A stretch of 64,000 bases of DNA. It comes from Chitinophaga sp. Ak27 (GTDB lineage: Bacteria; Bacteroidota; Bacteroidia; Chitinophagales; Chitinophagaceae). The notes under the pieces are model-generated. The model saw nothing but the letters and a program-made list of their open reading frames with translations. It was not told the DNA's origin and did not search any database. Made by a program: the position numbers and the translations under genes. Within the stretch, counting starts at the first letter, position 1, and every line of letters begins with the position of its first letter. Below, in pieces: positions 1 to 7,085 of this stretch. The stretch spans positions 1,550,001 through 1,614,000 of the forward strand of contig NZ_JABAOB010000001.1 of the NCBI RefSeq assembly GCF_012726295.1, read 5' to 3'.

Positions 1-1281
1 GAGACTATCGCTGGGTACCGGCGCTACTGAATTACTGATGCCTGGCTGCAAAAATTCGCAGAGGGTATGTAAGCCGTAACGCAGTCCCTGCGCCTTCATG
101 GATGCGCCATATTCGGGAATAGTCATGTGGCGGTGATCTGTCAGGGAGATCCGGTTATTACCCCATTTCTTGTCTCCGAAATCCGGGTAATACTCTCCCC
201 ACCCTTCATCCTGTATTCCTTTAACACCTAACCTTAACGCATATACGGCCAGGCTATCGTGTGGTCCCCACCACGCTATATCAGGCCGGCGGGTAGCAGG
301 ATCTTTAATCCATTTGCCATCCACTTCAGGGTGTGGCAGCCCTTCTTTCAACACAATCCGTTCAATGGTAGATAGTCCCAGGGAGTCGGGGCAGGCATAG
401 AGGGCAATGGCCGATCCTTCAAACCCCACATTGGCGGGCGTTACCAGCTGATAGCGGGCAGAGTTATAGCCTCCGTCCAAGTTATCGGGTAATACAGGAA
501 AGCGGATCATCTGTTCTTTGCGCCGGTTGCGGGAATGCAGGCAGATAGAAGAACCGAAATCCGGCTCCAATACTGCGCCGTTGCCATAGTTCATCCGGAA
601 ATATTCTTCCGGCTGGGAATAAAAGGCAACATCACTCCGGCCATCTCCCCCGATCTTAAATTTTTGTCCTTCTTTAAGATGTGACGGAAGCGGATACTTA
701 ACCGGGTCGGGAGAATGGATGTAGTAATAGGTAACACCGAAATCGCCATCGGTCGGTGGTCCACTGGTGGTATTATCGTCCAGCGCCAACATGCCAATGG
801 CAAATTGGTTGTTACGAACTACCGAAATAATTTCACCGATGGTTTGTGAGATGGTGGTTTTATAAGGTCCCCAAACGATATTGTCAACGTTGGGAGCATG
901 CTCCAGGGAGAGCAGTTGCAGCCGCAGGTATTGCGGTTGCAACTGCACCCGGATACTGGCAACGGCCCCATTGGGATATCGCAGCTCCATTTTACCAGGA
1001 GTAAATTTCGCCGCGACCGGCGAAATCGATGCTTTACCGCTTACCAAAGTCAAAACGGGCGATGATAAGCCTTTCGGACAGTACTCGCGTCCTGTCCGTT
1101 TATCCACGATAGATACAATGTATCCTTTCGTGTTGACCATAACGGTGGAATAAATGGTTTCCAGTTGCTTGCCCTGACTATATGCGTTAGTGCAATTAAC
1201 TAATAATATTATGACCAGTATTCTTGAAAAAGAATAACAATTGAGCAGGTGTTTACGGGTATTTTGAAAGATGATCATCAT
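1..1281 (-). CDS. Putative secreted glycoside hydrolase, N-terminal part (cut by window edge)
   Basis: An open frame reads without a stop from an ATG at 1281 to base 1, giving the first 427 residues. It begins with two Met codons and a hydrophobic export signal ending near AYSQ. Next comes a beta-rich region (WGPYKTT, MLALDDNTTSGPP), then what looks like the start of a TIM-barrel (GIQDEGWGEYYPDFGD, then TDHRHMTIPEYGASM). This order resembles secreted Bacteroidota enzymes of the alpha-galactosidase/melibiase type, but I cannot assign a family. The catalytic residues are probably beyond the edge or not recognisable here. It lies upstream of and divergent from the AraC-type gene at 1460, next to a sugar transport and oxidation locus, so it may supply the sugar used there. 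Confidence 0.6.
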   Translation of the reverse strand, partial: MMIIFQNTRKHLLNCYSFSRILVIILLVNCTNAYSQGKQLETIYSTVMVNTKGYIVSIVDKRTGREYCPKGLSSPVLTLVSGKASISPVAAKFTPGKMELRYPNGAVASIRVQLQPQYLRLQLLSLEHAPNVDNIVWGPYKTTISQTIGEIISVVRNNQFAIGMLALDDNTTSGPPTDGDFGVTYYYIHSPDPVKYPLPSHLKEGQKFKIGGDGRSDVAFYSQPEEYFRMNYGNGAVLEPDFGSSICLHSRNRRKEQMIRFPVLPDNLDGGYNSARYQLVTPANVGFEGSAIALYACPDSLGLSTIERIVLKEGLPHPEVDGKWIKDPATRRPDIAWWGPHDSLAVYALRLGVKGIQDEGWGEYYPDFGDKKWGNNRISLTDHRHMTIPEYGASMKAQGLRYGLHTLCEFLQPGISNSVAPVPSDSL

Positions 1282-1459
1282 CGAATTTTATATCAGCAAA
1301 AAGCATTATACTTTGCCGCCTTAAAATTCCAATAATATTCCTGCGCCAGCCACCCTGAAATTGACTATTAGCTATGCTTTTTTTGCAGTTGTGCTGCTTT
1401 CGTTTAAAATGAGTACATTTATCTCGTCGGGACCTACAGGTGAACAAAGCACGTTATCT

Positions 1460-2326
1460 ATGCAATACATATATGAGAATTTTACATTTCCTCCAGACCA
1501 ATCTTTTACCATCCGGTCTGAAATACTGGAGATAAAAAAATATACCACGCTAAAATCGCATATCAACTTCGAAATTGCCTTGATTGAGAATTGTGCCGGT
1601 AAGCGTTTCATTGGCGATCACATTGAAGATTTTGAAGGAACAGAGCTGGTATTATTGGGTAGTTACCTGCCACATTGCTGGCAATACTATACAGTATTAG
1701 ATCCCATGATACCGCCACAGGCCACAGTAATCCACTTCTTTCCTACCTTCCTGGGCCAGCAGCTGCTGGATAAACCGGAAGCGCACCAGTTGAATGATCT
1801 GTTTGAACGGGCAGCCAAAGGCGTTTCTTTTTCCGGCGCCACGGTAAGAACCGCCAAAATGATTATGCAGCAAATGCTGTTTACTTCCGGCATGACCCGG
1901 GTCGTATTGATGCTTAACTTATTGGATACGCTGGCACAGTCGGAAGAAGGCAAAGTGCTGTCATCACCTTATTACAACGCGGTAGACTCCTCCATTGAAG
2001 CACAGAAGATCAACAAAGTATTTGATTATATATTTAAAAATTTCCAGGAAGAAATTTCACTGAAAACGGTAGCGGATATTTTACCCTTATCACCTGCAGC
2101 TTTTTGTCGCTACTTTAAAGCGCGTACCAACCGCACGCTCATCGACTTTGTAAAAGAAGTACGGATAGGCCATGCCGCCAAGTTGTTGCTCGAGAAAAAG
2201 CACAATGTTACGGAAGCCTGTTACCAGAGCGGGTATAACAACCTATCTAACTTCAACAAACACTTCAAGGAAGTAAAGGGTTTATCTCCCAGGGATTTTG
2301 TAAAGCAGTACAGTACAGCAGAATAA
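1460..2326 (+). CDS. AraC-family transcriptional regulator
   Basis: A 288-residue regulator with an N-terminal ligand-sensing half and a C-terminal AraC-type double helix-turn-helix (about residues 180-285: EEISLKTVADILPLSPAAFC, then ACYQSGYNNLSNFNKHF and GLSPRDF). The frame is open upstream to 1361, but the extension looks like translated leader. The Met at 1460 begins MQYIYENFTFPPDQSF, the usual start of this subgroup, so I chose it. It is divergent from the glycoside hydrolase-like gene at 1281 and converges with the mutarotase gene, the two stop codons lying one base apart. It probably controls the surrounding sugar locus in response to a sugar; the inducer is unknown. Confidence 0.85.
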   Translation: MQYIYENFTFPPDQSFTIRSEILEIKKYTTLKSHINFEIALIENCAGKRFIGDHIEDFEGTELVLLGSYLPHCWQYYTVLDPMIPPQATVIHFFPTFLGQQLLDKPEAHQLNDLFERAAKGVSFSGATVRTAKMIMQQMLFTSGMTRVVLMLNLLDTLAQSEEGKVLSSPYYNAVDSSIEAQKINKVFDYIFKNFQEEISLKTVADILPLSPAAFCRYFKARTNRTLIDFVKEVRIGHAAKLLLEKKHNVTEACYQSGYNNLSNFNKHFKEVKGLSPRDFVKQYSTAE

Positions 2327-2327
2327 A

Positions 2328-2741
2328 TTACCGGCTGCCGCTAAAGTGGTACAGCGGCTCCATAGCGCTCCAGGTTTGTCCCGGTGACGTTCCGGTCACA
2401 CCTTCCTGGTAACCTGCCATTAGCCGGTTCCACTCAGCACAGCGGGGATGCGAGGCTTCCGCCTTCTTCCCCATCGCATCGAGATCAGCGCCTTCGGGCA
2501 CGGTTACGATCATCACTACGGTATGTTCGCTGCGAAACAGGCGGATATCTTCATACCCTGCTTTCCTGAATCCCGCTTCTACTTCCGGCCAAATATGCTG
2601 GTGATAGTTGAGATAAGCCTTCAGATTTTCCTCTCCAGGCTTAATATTCACCACGAATACCTTTTCTACCGAATGTGATTTACTTACCCCACAGCTGACA
2701 GCTAACAGGATACCTATTGCCAGCAAAAGTATTCTCATCAT
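2328..2741 (-). CDS. L-rhamnose mutarotase-like lipoprotein
   Basis: A 137-residue protein of the RhaM mutarotase type, with the family features YHQHIWPEVE near the start and MEPLYHFSG at the end. These enzymes interconvert the alpha and beta anomers of deoxy-sugars such as L-rhamnose or L-fucose. Unusually it starts with a lipoprotein signal (lipobox AVSC, Cys17), so it is predicted to sit on the periplasmic or outer membrane rather than in the cytosol. Ten bases separate it from the upstream symporter gene, so both are probably in one transcript. Anomer conversion before uptake through the symporter would make sense, but the substrate is inferred. Confidence 0.8.
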   Translation of the reverse strand: MMRILLLAIGILLAVSCGVSKSHSVEKVFVVNIKPGEENLKAYLNYHQHIWPEVEAGFRKAGYEDIRLFRSEHTVVMIVTVPEGADLDAMGKKAEASHPRCAEWNRLMAGYQEGVTGTSPGQTWSAMEPLYHFSGSR

Positions 2742-2751
2742 ATGTATATCT

Positions 2752-4314
2752 TTAACTAAAGTAAATATAGATGGCTCCCATTACCAGCGCCAATAATACC
2801 CACAACACCCAAACCCGCTTGCTCCCCGGGGCCCGCTCCTTCCACGATTCCATAATAGAGGGTAATACATTTTTGGTCGGCGGCTTGGTGCATAACGTTA
2901 CACCAATCAGCACGATCAACATAGCGAGGAAAAGGTAGAACGACAACAACAGGAAATGAGGCCAGAAAGCTTTTGACGGGAAGTTCAATACGTGGCAGGC
3001 CCCTACCAGCAAGCATACCAGTCCCCCTCCATACAATACCACTTCTGCCGCTGTTTTGTTCACCCGCTTCCAGGAAATGCCTCCTACAAATACTACCGAC
3101 AAGGGTGGCGCCAGGATAGACACCAATCCCTGGCTTAGTTCAAAAAAACCTTTTCCCGACAAGGAGAAAAGCCAGGCTACGCCCACCGCCAATACTGCCG
3201 CCAGCAAAGTACTCCACTGCCCTGTGCGCCGTTTGGCAAGATCGTCCATTTCCCGGACACGGGATAATACATCCAGTGTAAACACCGTACTGAAAGAGTT
3301 TAGCCCGGAAGAAATGGTATCAATCAATGCGGCGATCAACGCAGCGATACAGAGTCCCAACAGGCCATGCGGCATTACCTGGCTCACCAGGGTAATATAG
3401 GCATTGTCTGGCTGGGCAATATCCCGGTACAACACAAAACACATGATGCCCGGAAATATGAAGATAAACGGCATAATAATTTTCAGGAAGGAGATAAAAA
3501 TAGCGCCATATTGCCCTTCCCGTACATCTTTGGCCGCAAGCACTTTTTGTACAATGGTTTGATCAGTACACCAGTAGTAAATGCCTACGACTGGGTATCC
3601 CAGCAGGATGGCTACCCAGGAATACTGGGGGTCTGAAGCCGGGCGGAAAAGCTTCCAGTAATCAGCCGGCGCCCCCTGTGCGAATGCATGTATTCCACCG
3701 ATCTTCTTCAGTGCCAGCCAGCCTAAAATAATAGAAGAGAGGATGATGATGAGCGATTGAAAAATGCCGGTCCTCACTACGGCCTTTAATCCTCCTACTG
3801 CGGTAAAGCTCGCGGCAATCACCGCAATAGTAAGCACGGCATGCAATAAAGAGATGCCGAATACCTGCGAAATAATGAGCCCTCCCGCATACAGGGCACT
3901 TCCCAGCCAAACCACGAGAATGGATATCAGGCTATAGATCACCAGGAAATTATAGGAAGGCTTTCCAAACCGCACCAACAGGAACTGTGGCATGGTGGAT
4001 ACTTTGGTGGAAATATAATGTGGCAGGAAAAACATGGATAGCAGGAAAAGAAACGCCCATGCCAGCCATTCAAAATTACTGCCTACCACTCCCTGGGTAA
4101 AGCCTATACTGGCAAATCCCACCAGCATAGAGGGCCCTGCATTGGCGCTGAACATGGAGAAGCCTATCTGCCACCAGCGCAGGGAGCGCCCACCGAGGAA
4201 TATATCACGCCCGGCAGAACGGTTGTACCTGTTCAGGTAAAACCCTGTCATGAACAGCGCTATGAAATACAGGCATAATACCCCATAATCGGGAGTGGTT
4301 AGCGTAAATTGCAA
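2752..4314 (-). CDS. Sodium:solute symporter (SSS family)
   Basis: A 520-residue inner-membrane protein with about 13-14 hydrophobic segments and SSS family signatures: FLGGRSLRWWQIGFSMFSAN near the N-terminus, FTAVGGLKAVVRTGIFQS in the middle and ALIDTISSGLNSFSTVFTLD later. The tryptophan-rich YPVVGIYYWCTDQTIVQ is typical of the SGLT-like sugar branch. It imports a solute with sodium. The gene follows the dehydratase and aldo/keto reductase genes and precedes the mutarotase gene on the same strand with 19- and 10-base gaps, so it is probably the uptake step for the sugar those enzymes process. Confidence 0.88.
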   Translation of the reverse strand: MQFTLTTPDYGVLCLYFIALFMTGFYLNRYNRSAGRDIFLGGRSLRWWQIGFSMFSANAGPSMLVGFASIGFTQGVVGSNFEWLAWAFLFLLSMFFLPHYISTKVSTMPQFLLVRFGKPSYNFLVIYSLISILVVWLGSALYAGGLIISQVFGISLLHAVLTIAVIAASFTAVGGLKAVVRTGIFQSLIIILSSIILGWLALKKIGGIHAFAQGAPADYWKLFRPASDPQYSWVAILLGYPVVGIYYWCTDQTIVQKVLAAKDVREGQYGAIFISFLKIIMPFIFIFPGIMCFVLYRDIAQPDNAYITLVSQVMPHGLLGLCIAALIAALIDTISSGLNSFSTVFTLDVLSRVREMDDLAKRRTGQWSTLLAAVLAVGVAWLFSLSGKGFFELSQGLVSILAPPLSVVFVGGISWKRVNKTAAEVVLYGGGLVCLLVGACHVLNFPSKAFWPHFLLLSFYLFLAMLIVLIGVTLCTKPPTKNVLPSIMESWKERAPGSKRVWVLWVLLALVMGAIYIYFS

Positions 4315-4333
4315 GGTATTGAGATTTTATGGA

Positions 4334-5509
4334 TCATAACGTAACATTAGGCCGGTAGGCATTTACCTCCGTCGCATTCCAGTGAGCGCTACGGATTACC
4401 TTACCGGCACGGTTCCAATACTCCCAATCTATTCTTACAGGGATACCGGGGATATCAGGCAATATAAAAGTTCCTTGTTTCCATTCCGGCTTCACGGAAA
4501 AATATTGTTCCAACCCGTGCATAATGGAATATAGATATTCTACACGACAATCGGGATGGGCTGTTGTCATGAGTCCTGCTGTATGCAGGGAGTATCCGCC
4601 CGAGGAAAAGTCTACCTGGGCCGATGCAGCAAGATCCCGGGCTTCCATCCATTCCCTTACGCCGGCAATTTGCGTTGGCACTGGTTGCAAATGCCTCACG
4701 CCCATTTCCAGCAGGGTGGGAAATACTTTGGAAGTACGCTCGGATTCACCGAAGGCGATAGGTACGGGCGATTGCGAACACAACACCCGTATCTGGTCTA
4801 CTGCTGCCGAGTGTACTGGCTCTTCGAGCCAGGCTATATCCTGGGCGCCAGTAGCGTCCAGGAAGCGGAGCGCTTGTTCGGCAGACCATACCTGGTTCAC
4901 ATCTACTGCCAGTTTCACCTGTGGTCCGAGAAAACTGCGGGCAAATTTAACCCGTTCCACATCTTCGGCTAACCTCGATCCGAAATCCTTTCCGATCTTC
5001 ATTTTATAACAATCTGCCCCCGCATCGAGGAATACGCGCATTTCTGTTTCCAGTTGCTGTAGTGTATAGTTGGTGCCGCCACCACTGCCATACATTTTCA
5101 CGGCATCGCGGGTAGCCCCAAGGTACCGGTGTAAGGGCATCCCAGCCCGGCGTGCAGCCAGGTCGTGCAGGGCAATGTCTACCTGCCCCAGCATGGCGGC
5201 AGCTGCGCCACGGAAGCCCTCATTGCGTATCGACCAATAGAGGCGGGTATATAATTCGCTGTAGGGCACATTCTTGCTGTGCAGCAGGATGGGCAGGAAG
5301 CAGGATTCCAGGATATTGGTATAGCTGGAAAAAACCGGGGCTTCTCCCTGGATACCGTTTTCATCTTCAATGATGATCATGGCCAGACCAAATGTGAGAA
5401 AGGGCCCCATGGTAGCATCCTGGAATGGGGTAACGGCGGGAACGGGCTCCAGCACATGGATGCGGACGCTCCTGATATTAAATACTTCGGATGAGATGGA
5501 TTGATTCAT
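4334..5509 (-). CDS. Mandelate racemase/muconate lactonizing enzyme family (sugar acid dehydratase-like)
   Basis: A 391-residue enolase-superfamily enzyme. The N-terminal capping domain is followed by a barrel with CYKMKIGKDFG, which carries the base lysine of the KxK type. Metal ligands lie in successive strands: VDVNQVW, LEEP and FGESE. A late GYSLHTAGL supplies a histidine. This pattern fits acid-sugar dehydratases of the mandelate racemase group. Its start ATG overlaps the stop of the upstream aldo/keto reductase gene by one base, indicating translational coupling. With an aldose-oxidising reductase before it and a mutarotase after it, dehydration of an aldonic acid (L-fuconate or similar) is the likely role. 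Substrate not proven. Confidence 0.82.
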   Translation of the reverse strand: MNQSISSEVFNIRSVRIHVLEPVPAVTPFQDATMGPFLTFGLAMIIIEDENGIQGEAPVFSSYTNILESCFLPILLHSKNVPYSELYTRLYWSIRNEGFRGAAAAMLGQVDIALHDLAARRAGMPLHRYLGATRDAVKMYGSGGGTNYTLQQLETEMRVFLDAGADCYKMKIGKDFGSRLAEDVERVKFARSFLGPQVKLAVDVNQVWSAEQALRFLDATGAQDIAWLEEPVHSAAVDQIRVLCSQSPVPIAFGESERTSKVFPTLLEMGVRHLQPVPTQIAGVREWMEARDLAASAQVDFSSGGYSLHTAGLMTTAHPDCRVEYLYSIMHGLEQYFSVKPEWKQGTFILPDIPGIPVRIDWEYWNRAGKVIRSAHWNATEVNAYRPNVTL

Positions 5510-6396
5510 TACTGATTTTCCTGACTGATTTGTAAAATTTTTTCATATAGCTGCGGTGGCAGCGGGCCATCCCCGAAGCCTTGCAGGGTGGCTGTCAGCT
5601 CCGCCGGGTTGGAGGCGCCGATCACCACTTTATATATACTGGATATGGATAGCAAAAACCGATGTGCCAGCGTGGGCAGGGTCATTCCTGCCTCTTCTGC
5701 CAGCAGCGCCAGTTGCCGGGCTTTGCTGACCGCTGCTGCGGGCAACCAGGCCGGTGGCATGGTGCTGAAATTTTCCAGCGACTTGCCCAGCAGACCCATA
5801 TATAAAGGGCTGGCGGCATAATAGTGGATACCTGCGCGCGCGCAGGCAGGTAAGGAAGTATGAAGCGCCGGCGTTTGTATGGCATTGAGCCGGTTAAATT
5901 CCATCAGCGTGCTGAAAATGCCCTGCTCCAACCATTTCCAGGCAAAAGACGGAGGGTTGCCTCCTATACCCAGTGCACGGGTATACTTTTGTTGCTGTAG
6001 CTCTTGCATTACGGTAACAGCCGACGCGAACTCAAGTTCCGACATACCTTCGGGATCGTGCAGGAAAAGCAGGTCCAGGGAATCTACCTGCAGCTGATGC
6101 AGGGTATTTTCCACGCTGCGCCACATGGCACTGCGGCTATAATCATAATGGGCGTCTTCGGCGGTTTGGCCCGGCAAACGCCCTGCTTTGGAACTGATAA
6201 AAGGTCGCGGGCCTGTCCACTGCCGCAGCGCGGCTCCTACCATCTCTTCCGCATCCCGGTAAGCCGGTGCAGTATCGATGGCAGTGATCCCGGCTTCCAG
6301 TGCCTGGAGAATGGTTTGTATGGAATCTTCCCGTACTACCGCCCCCCAGATACCTCCAATACCTGCTGTTCCCAATACCAGTTGATCAAAGCTCAT
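5509..6396 (-). CDS. Aldo/keto reductase, sugar dehydrogenase-like
   Basis: A 295-residue (alpha/beta)8 oxidoreductase. The AKR tetrad is visible: Asp and Tyr in AIDTAPAYRDAEE, Lys in ISSKAGR and His in LLFLHDPEG. The family uses NAD(P)(H). The sequence style is that of D-threo-aldose/L-fucose 1-dehydrogenases, which oxidise the sugar to a lactone. It is the first gene of a four-gene minus-strand run (reductase, dehydratase, symporter, mutarotase) and overlaps the next by one base. No lactonase or aldolase for the later steps is visible in the window. Its promoter should lie in 6397-6500. Confidence 0.82.
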   Translation of the reverse strand: MSFDQLVLGTAGIGGIWGAVVREDSIQTILQALEAGITAIDTAPAYRDAEEMVGAALRQWTGPRPFISSKAGRLPGQTAEDAHYDYSRSAMWRSVENTLHQLQVDSLDLLFLHDPEGMSELEFASAVTVMQELQQQKYTRALGIGGNPPSFAWKWLEQGIFSTLMEFNRLNAIQTPALHTSLPACARAGIHYYAASPLYMGLLGKSLENFSTMPPAWLPAAAVSKARQLALLAEEAGMTLPTLAHRFLLSISSIYKVVIGASNPAELTATLQGFGDGPLPPQLYEKILQISQENQ

Positions 6397-6508
6397 GTGT
6401 GGAATTTTTCTAGCTAGTCAAATGTAACCCGCTTTGATAGCAATACACCAGTTGCATCTTGACTAATTTACATGTTATTTTGATTGTGGGAGCGGAATGC
6501 GCCAGGAG

Positions 6509-6632
6509 AAAAGCATAAAGCGAAAAGCGGAAAGCAAAAAGCTATTGTAGCGGACCACCAACGCGATTTAATATTCGCCAGGATCATCCGCTACAATAGC
6601 TCTTTGCTTTCCGCTTTAAGCTTTAAGCTTTA
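6509..6632. repeat. Long inverted repeat with tandem AAGCTTT-like heptamers
   Basis: Bases 6541-6554 (GCTATTGTAGCGGA) pair perfectly with 6587-6600. With one mismatch the pairing continues through 6526-6540 and 6601-6615, and less regularly to 6509 and about 6632. The result is a stem of about 34-45 base pairs around a loop of 32 bases. The outer right arm is a run of near-heptamer units (CTTTAAG). It lies directly after the stop of the small peptide gene at 6644 and before the end of the aldo/keto reductase promoter region. It could end the peptide transcript or be a dispersed intergenic repeat. There is no transposase and no duplicated target, so I do not call it an insertion sequence. Confidence 0.75.
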
Positions 6633-6643
6633 AACTTTAAGCT

Positions 6644-6808
6644 TTACAGCGTAGTGCAGTTTAAAGAGCAAACAGTCGGACAGATATGTCCGCAACTGGA
6701 ATTGCTTAATAACTGGTTAGGCTGTGCAGGGGTAGCATTTGCGGCAGCATTGAGCTTAGCAATTTTAATCACTCCCAGCTGCATTTTTTTTGAGGTGTGC
6801 TGTTTCAT
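6644..6808 (-). CDS. Lanthipeptide-type RiPP precursor (54 aa), orphan
   Basis: A short frame from ATG 6808 to TAA 6644-6646 encodes 54 residues. The leader (KKMQLGVIKIAKLNAAAN) matches the K-x-L-x-K-x-x-I-A-x-L-N style of Bacteroidota class I lanthipeptide and related natural-product precursors. A linker (ATPAQPNQLL) leads to a core rich in Ser, Thr and Cys: SNSSCGHICPTVCSLNCTTL, with four Cys and seven Ser/Thr. In this class Ser/Thr are dehydrated and joined to Cys by LanB/LanC enzymes. No such enzymes, protease or dedicated exporter are seen in the window, so maturation would need enzymes elsewhere. The 277 bases between its start and the divergent permease gene hold no other gene. Function inferred from sequence pattern only. 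Confidence 0.72.
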   Translation of the reverse strand: MKQHTSKKMQLGVIKIAKLNAAANATPAQPNQLLSNSSCGHICPTVCSLNCTTL

Positions 6809-7085
6809 TGGTGGCAATTTTTTAAGTTAACAATAACCGAATTTAATCACCCCGAATGAAAACTATTCATCTCCCCCCATAAATCCCTGTTTTACGGGAT
6901 GCACTCAGCGGCTGCTACCACAAGAAAAATTGCTTATTTTCAGCATACCGGGCGATCGTCCGCTTTTCAACAAACGTTGTTCATAAGCGAACATTTTGTG
7001 GTTGTCGAAAATCTGTAACCTACAGATACAAAACACTTTACGGGAGTGGCAACTTTCTTGCTATCCCGATGCAAACTATTCTGGC

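Noticed and set aside
6509..6632. Insertion sequence or MITE
   Set aside because: No transposase, no target duplication and no second copy in the window. Only a hairpin is visible.
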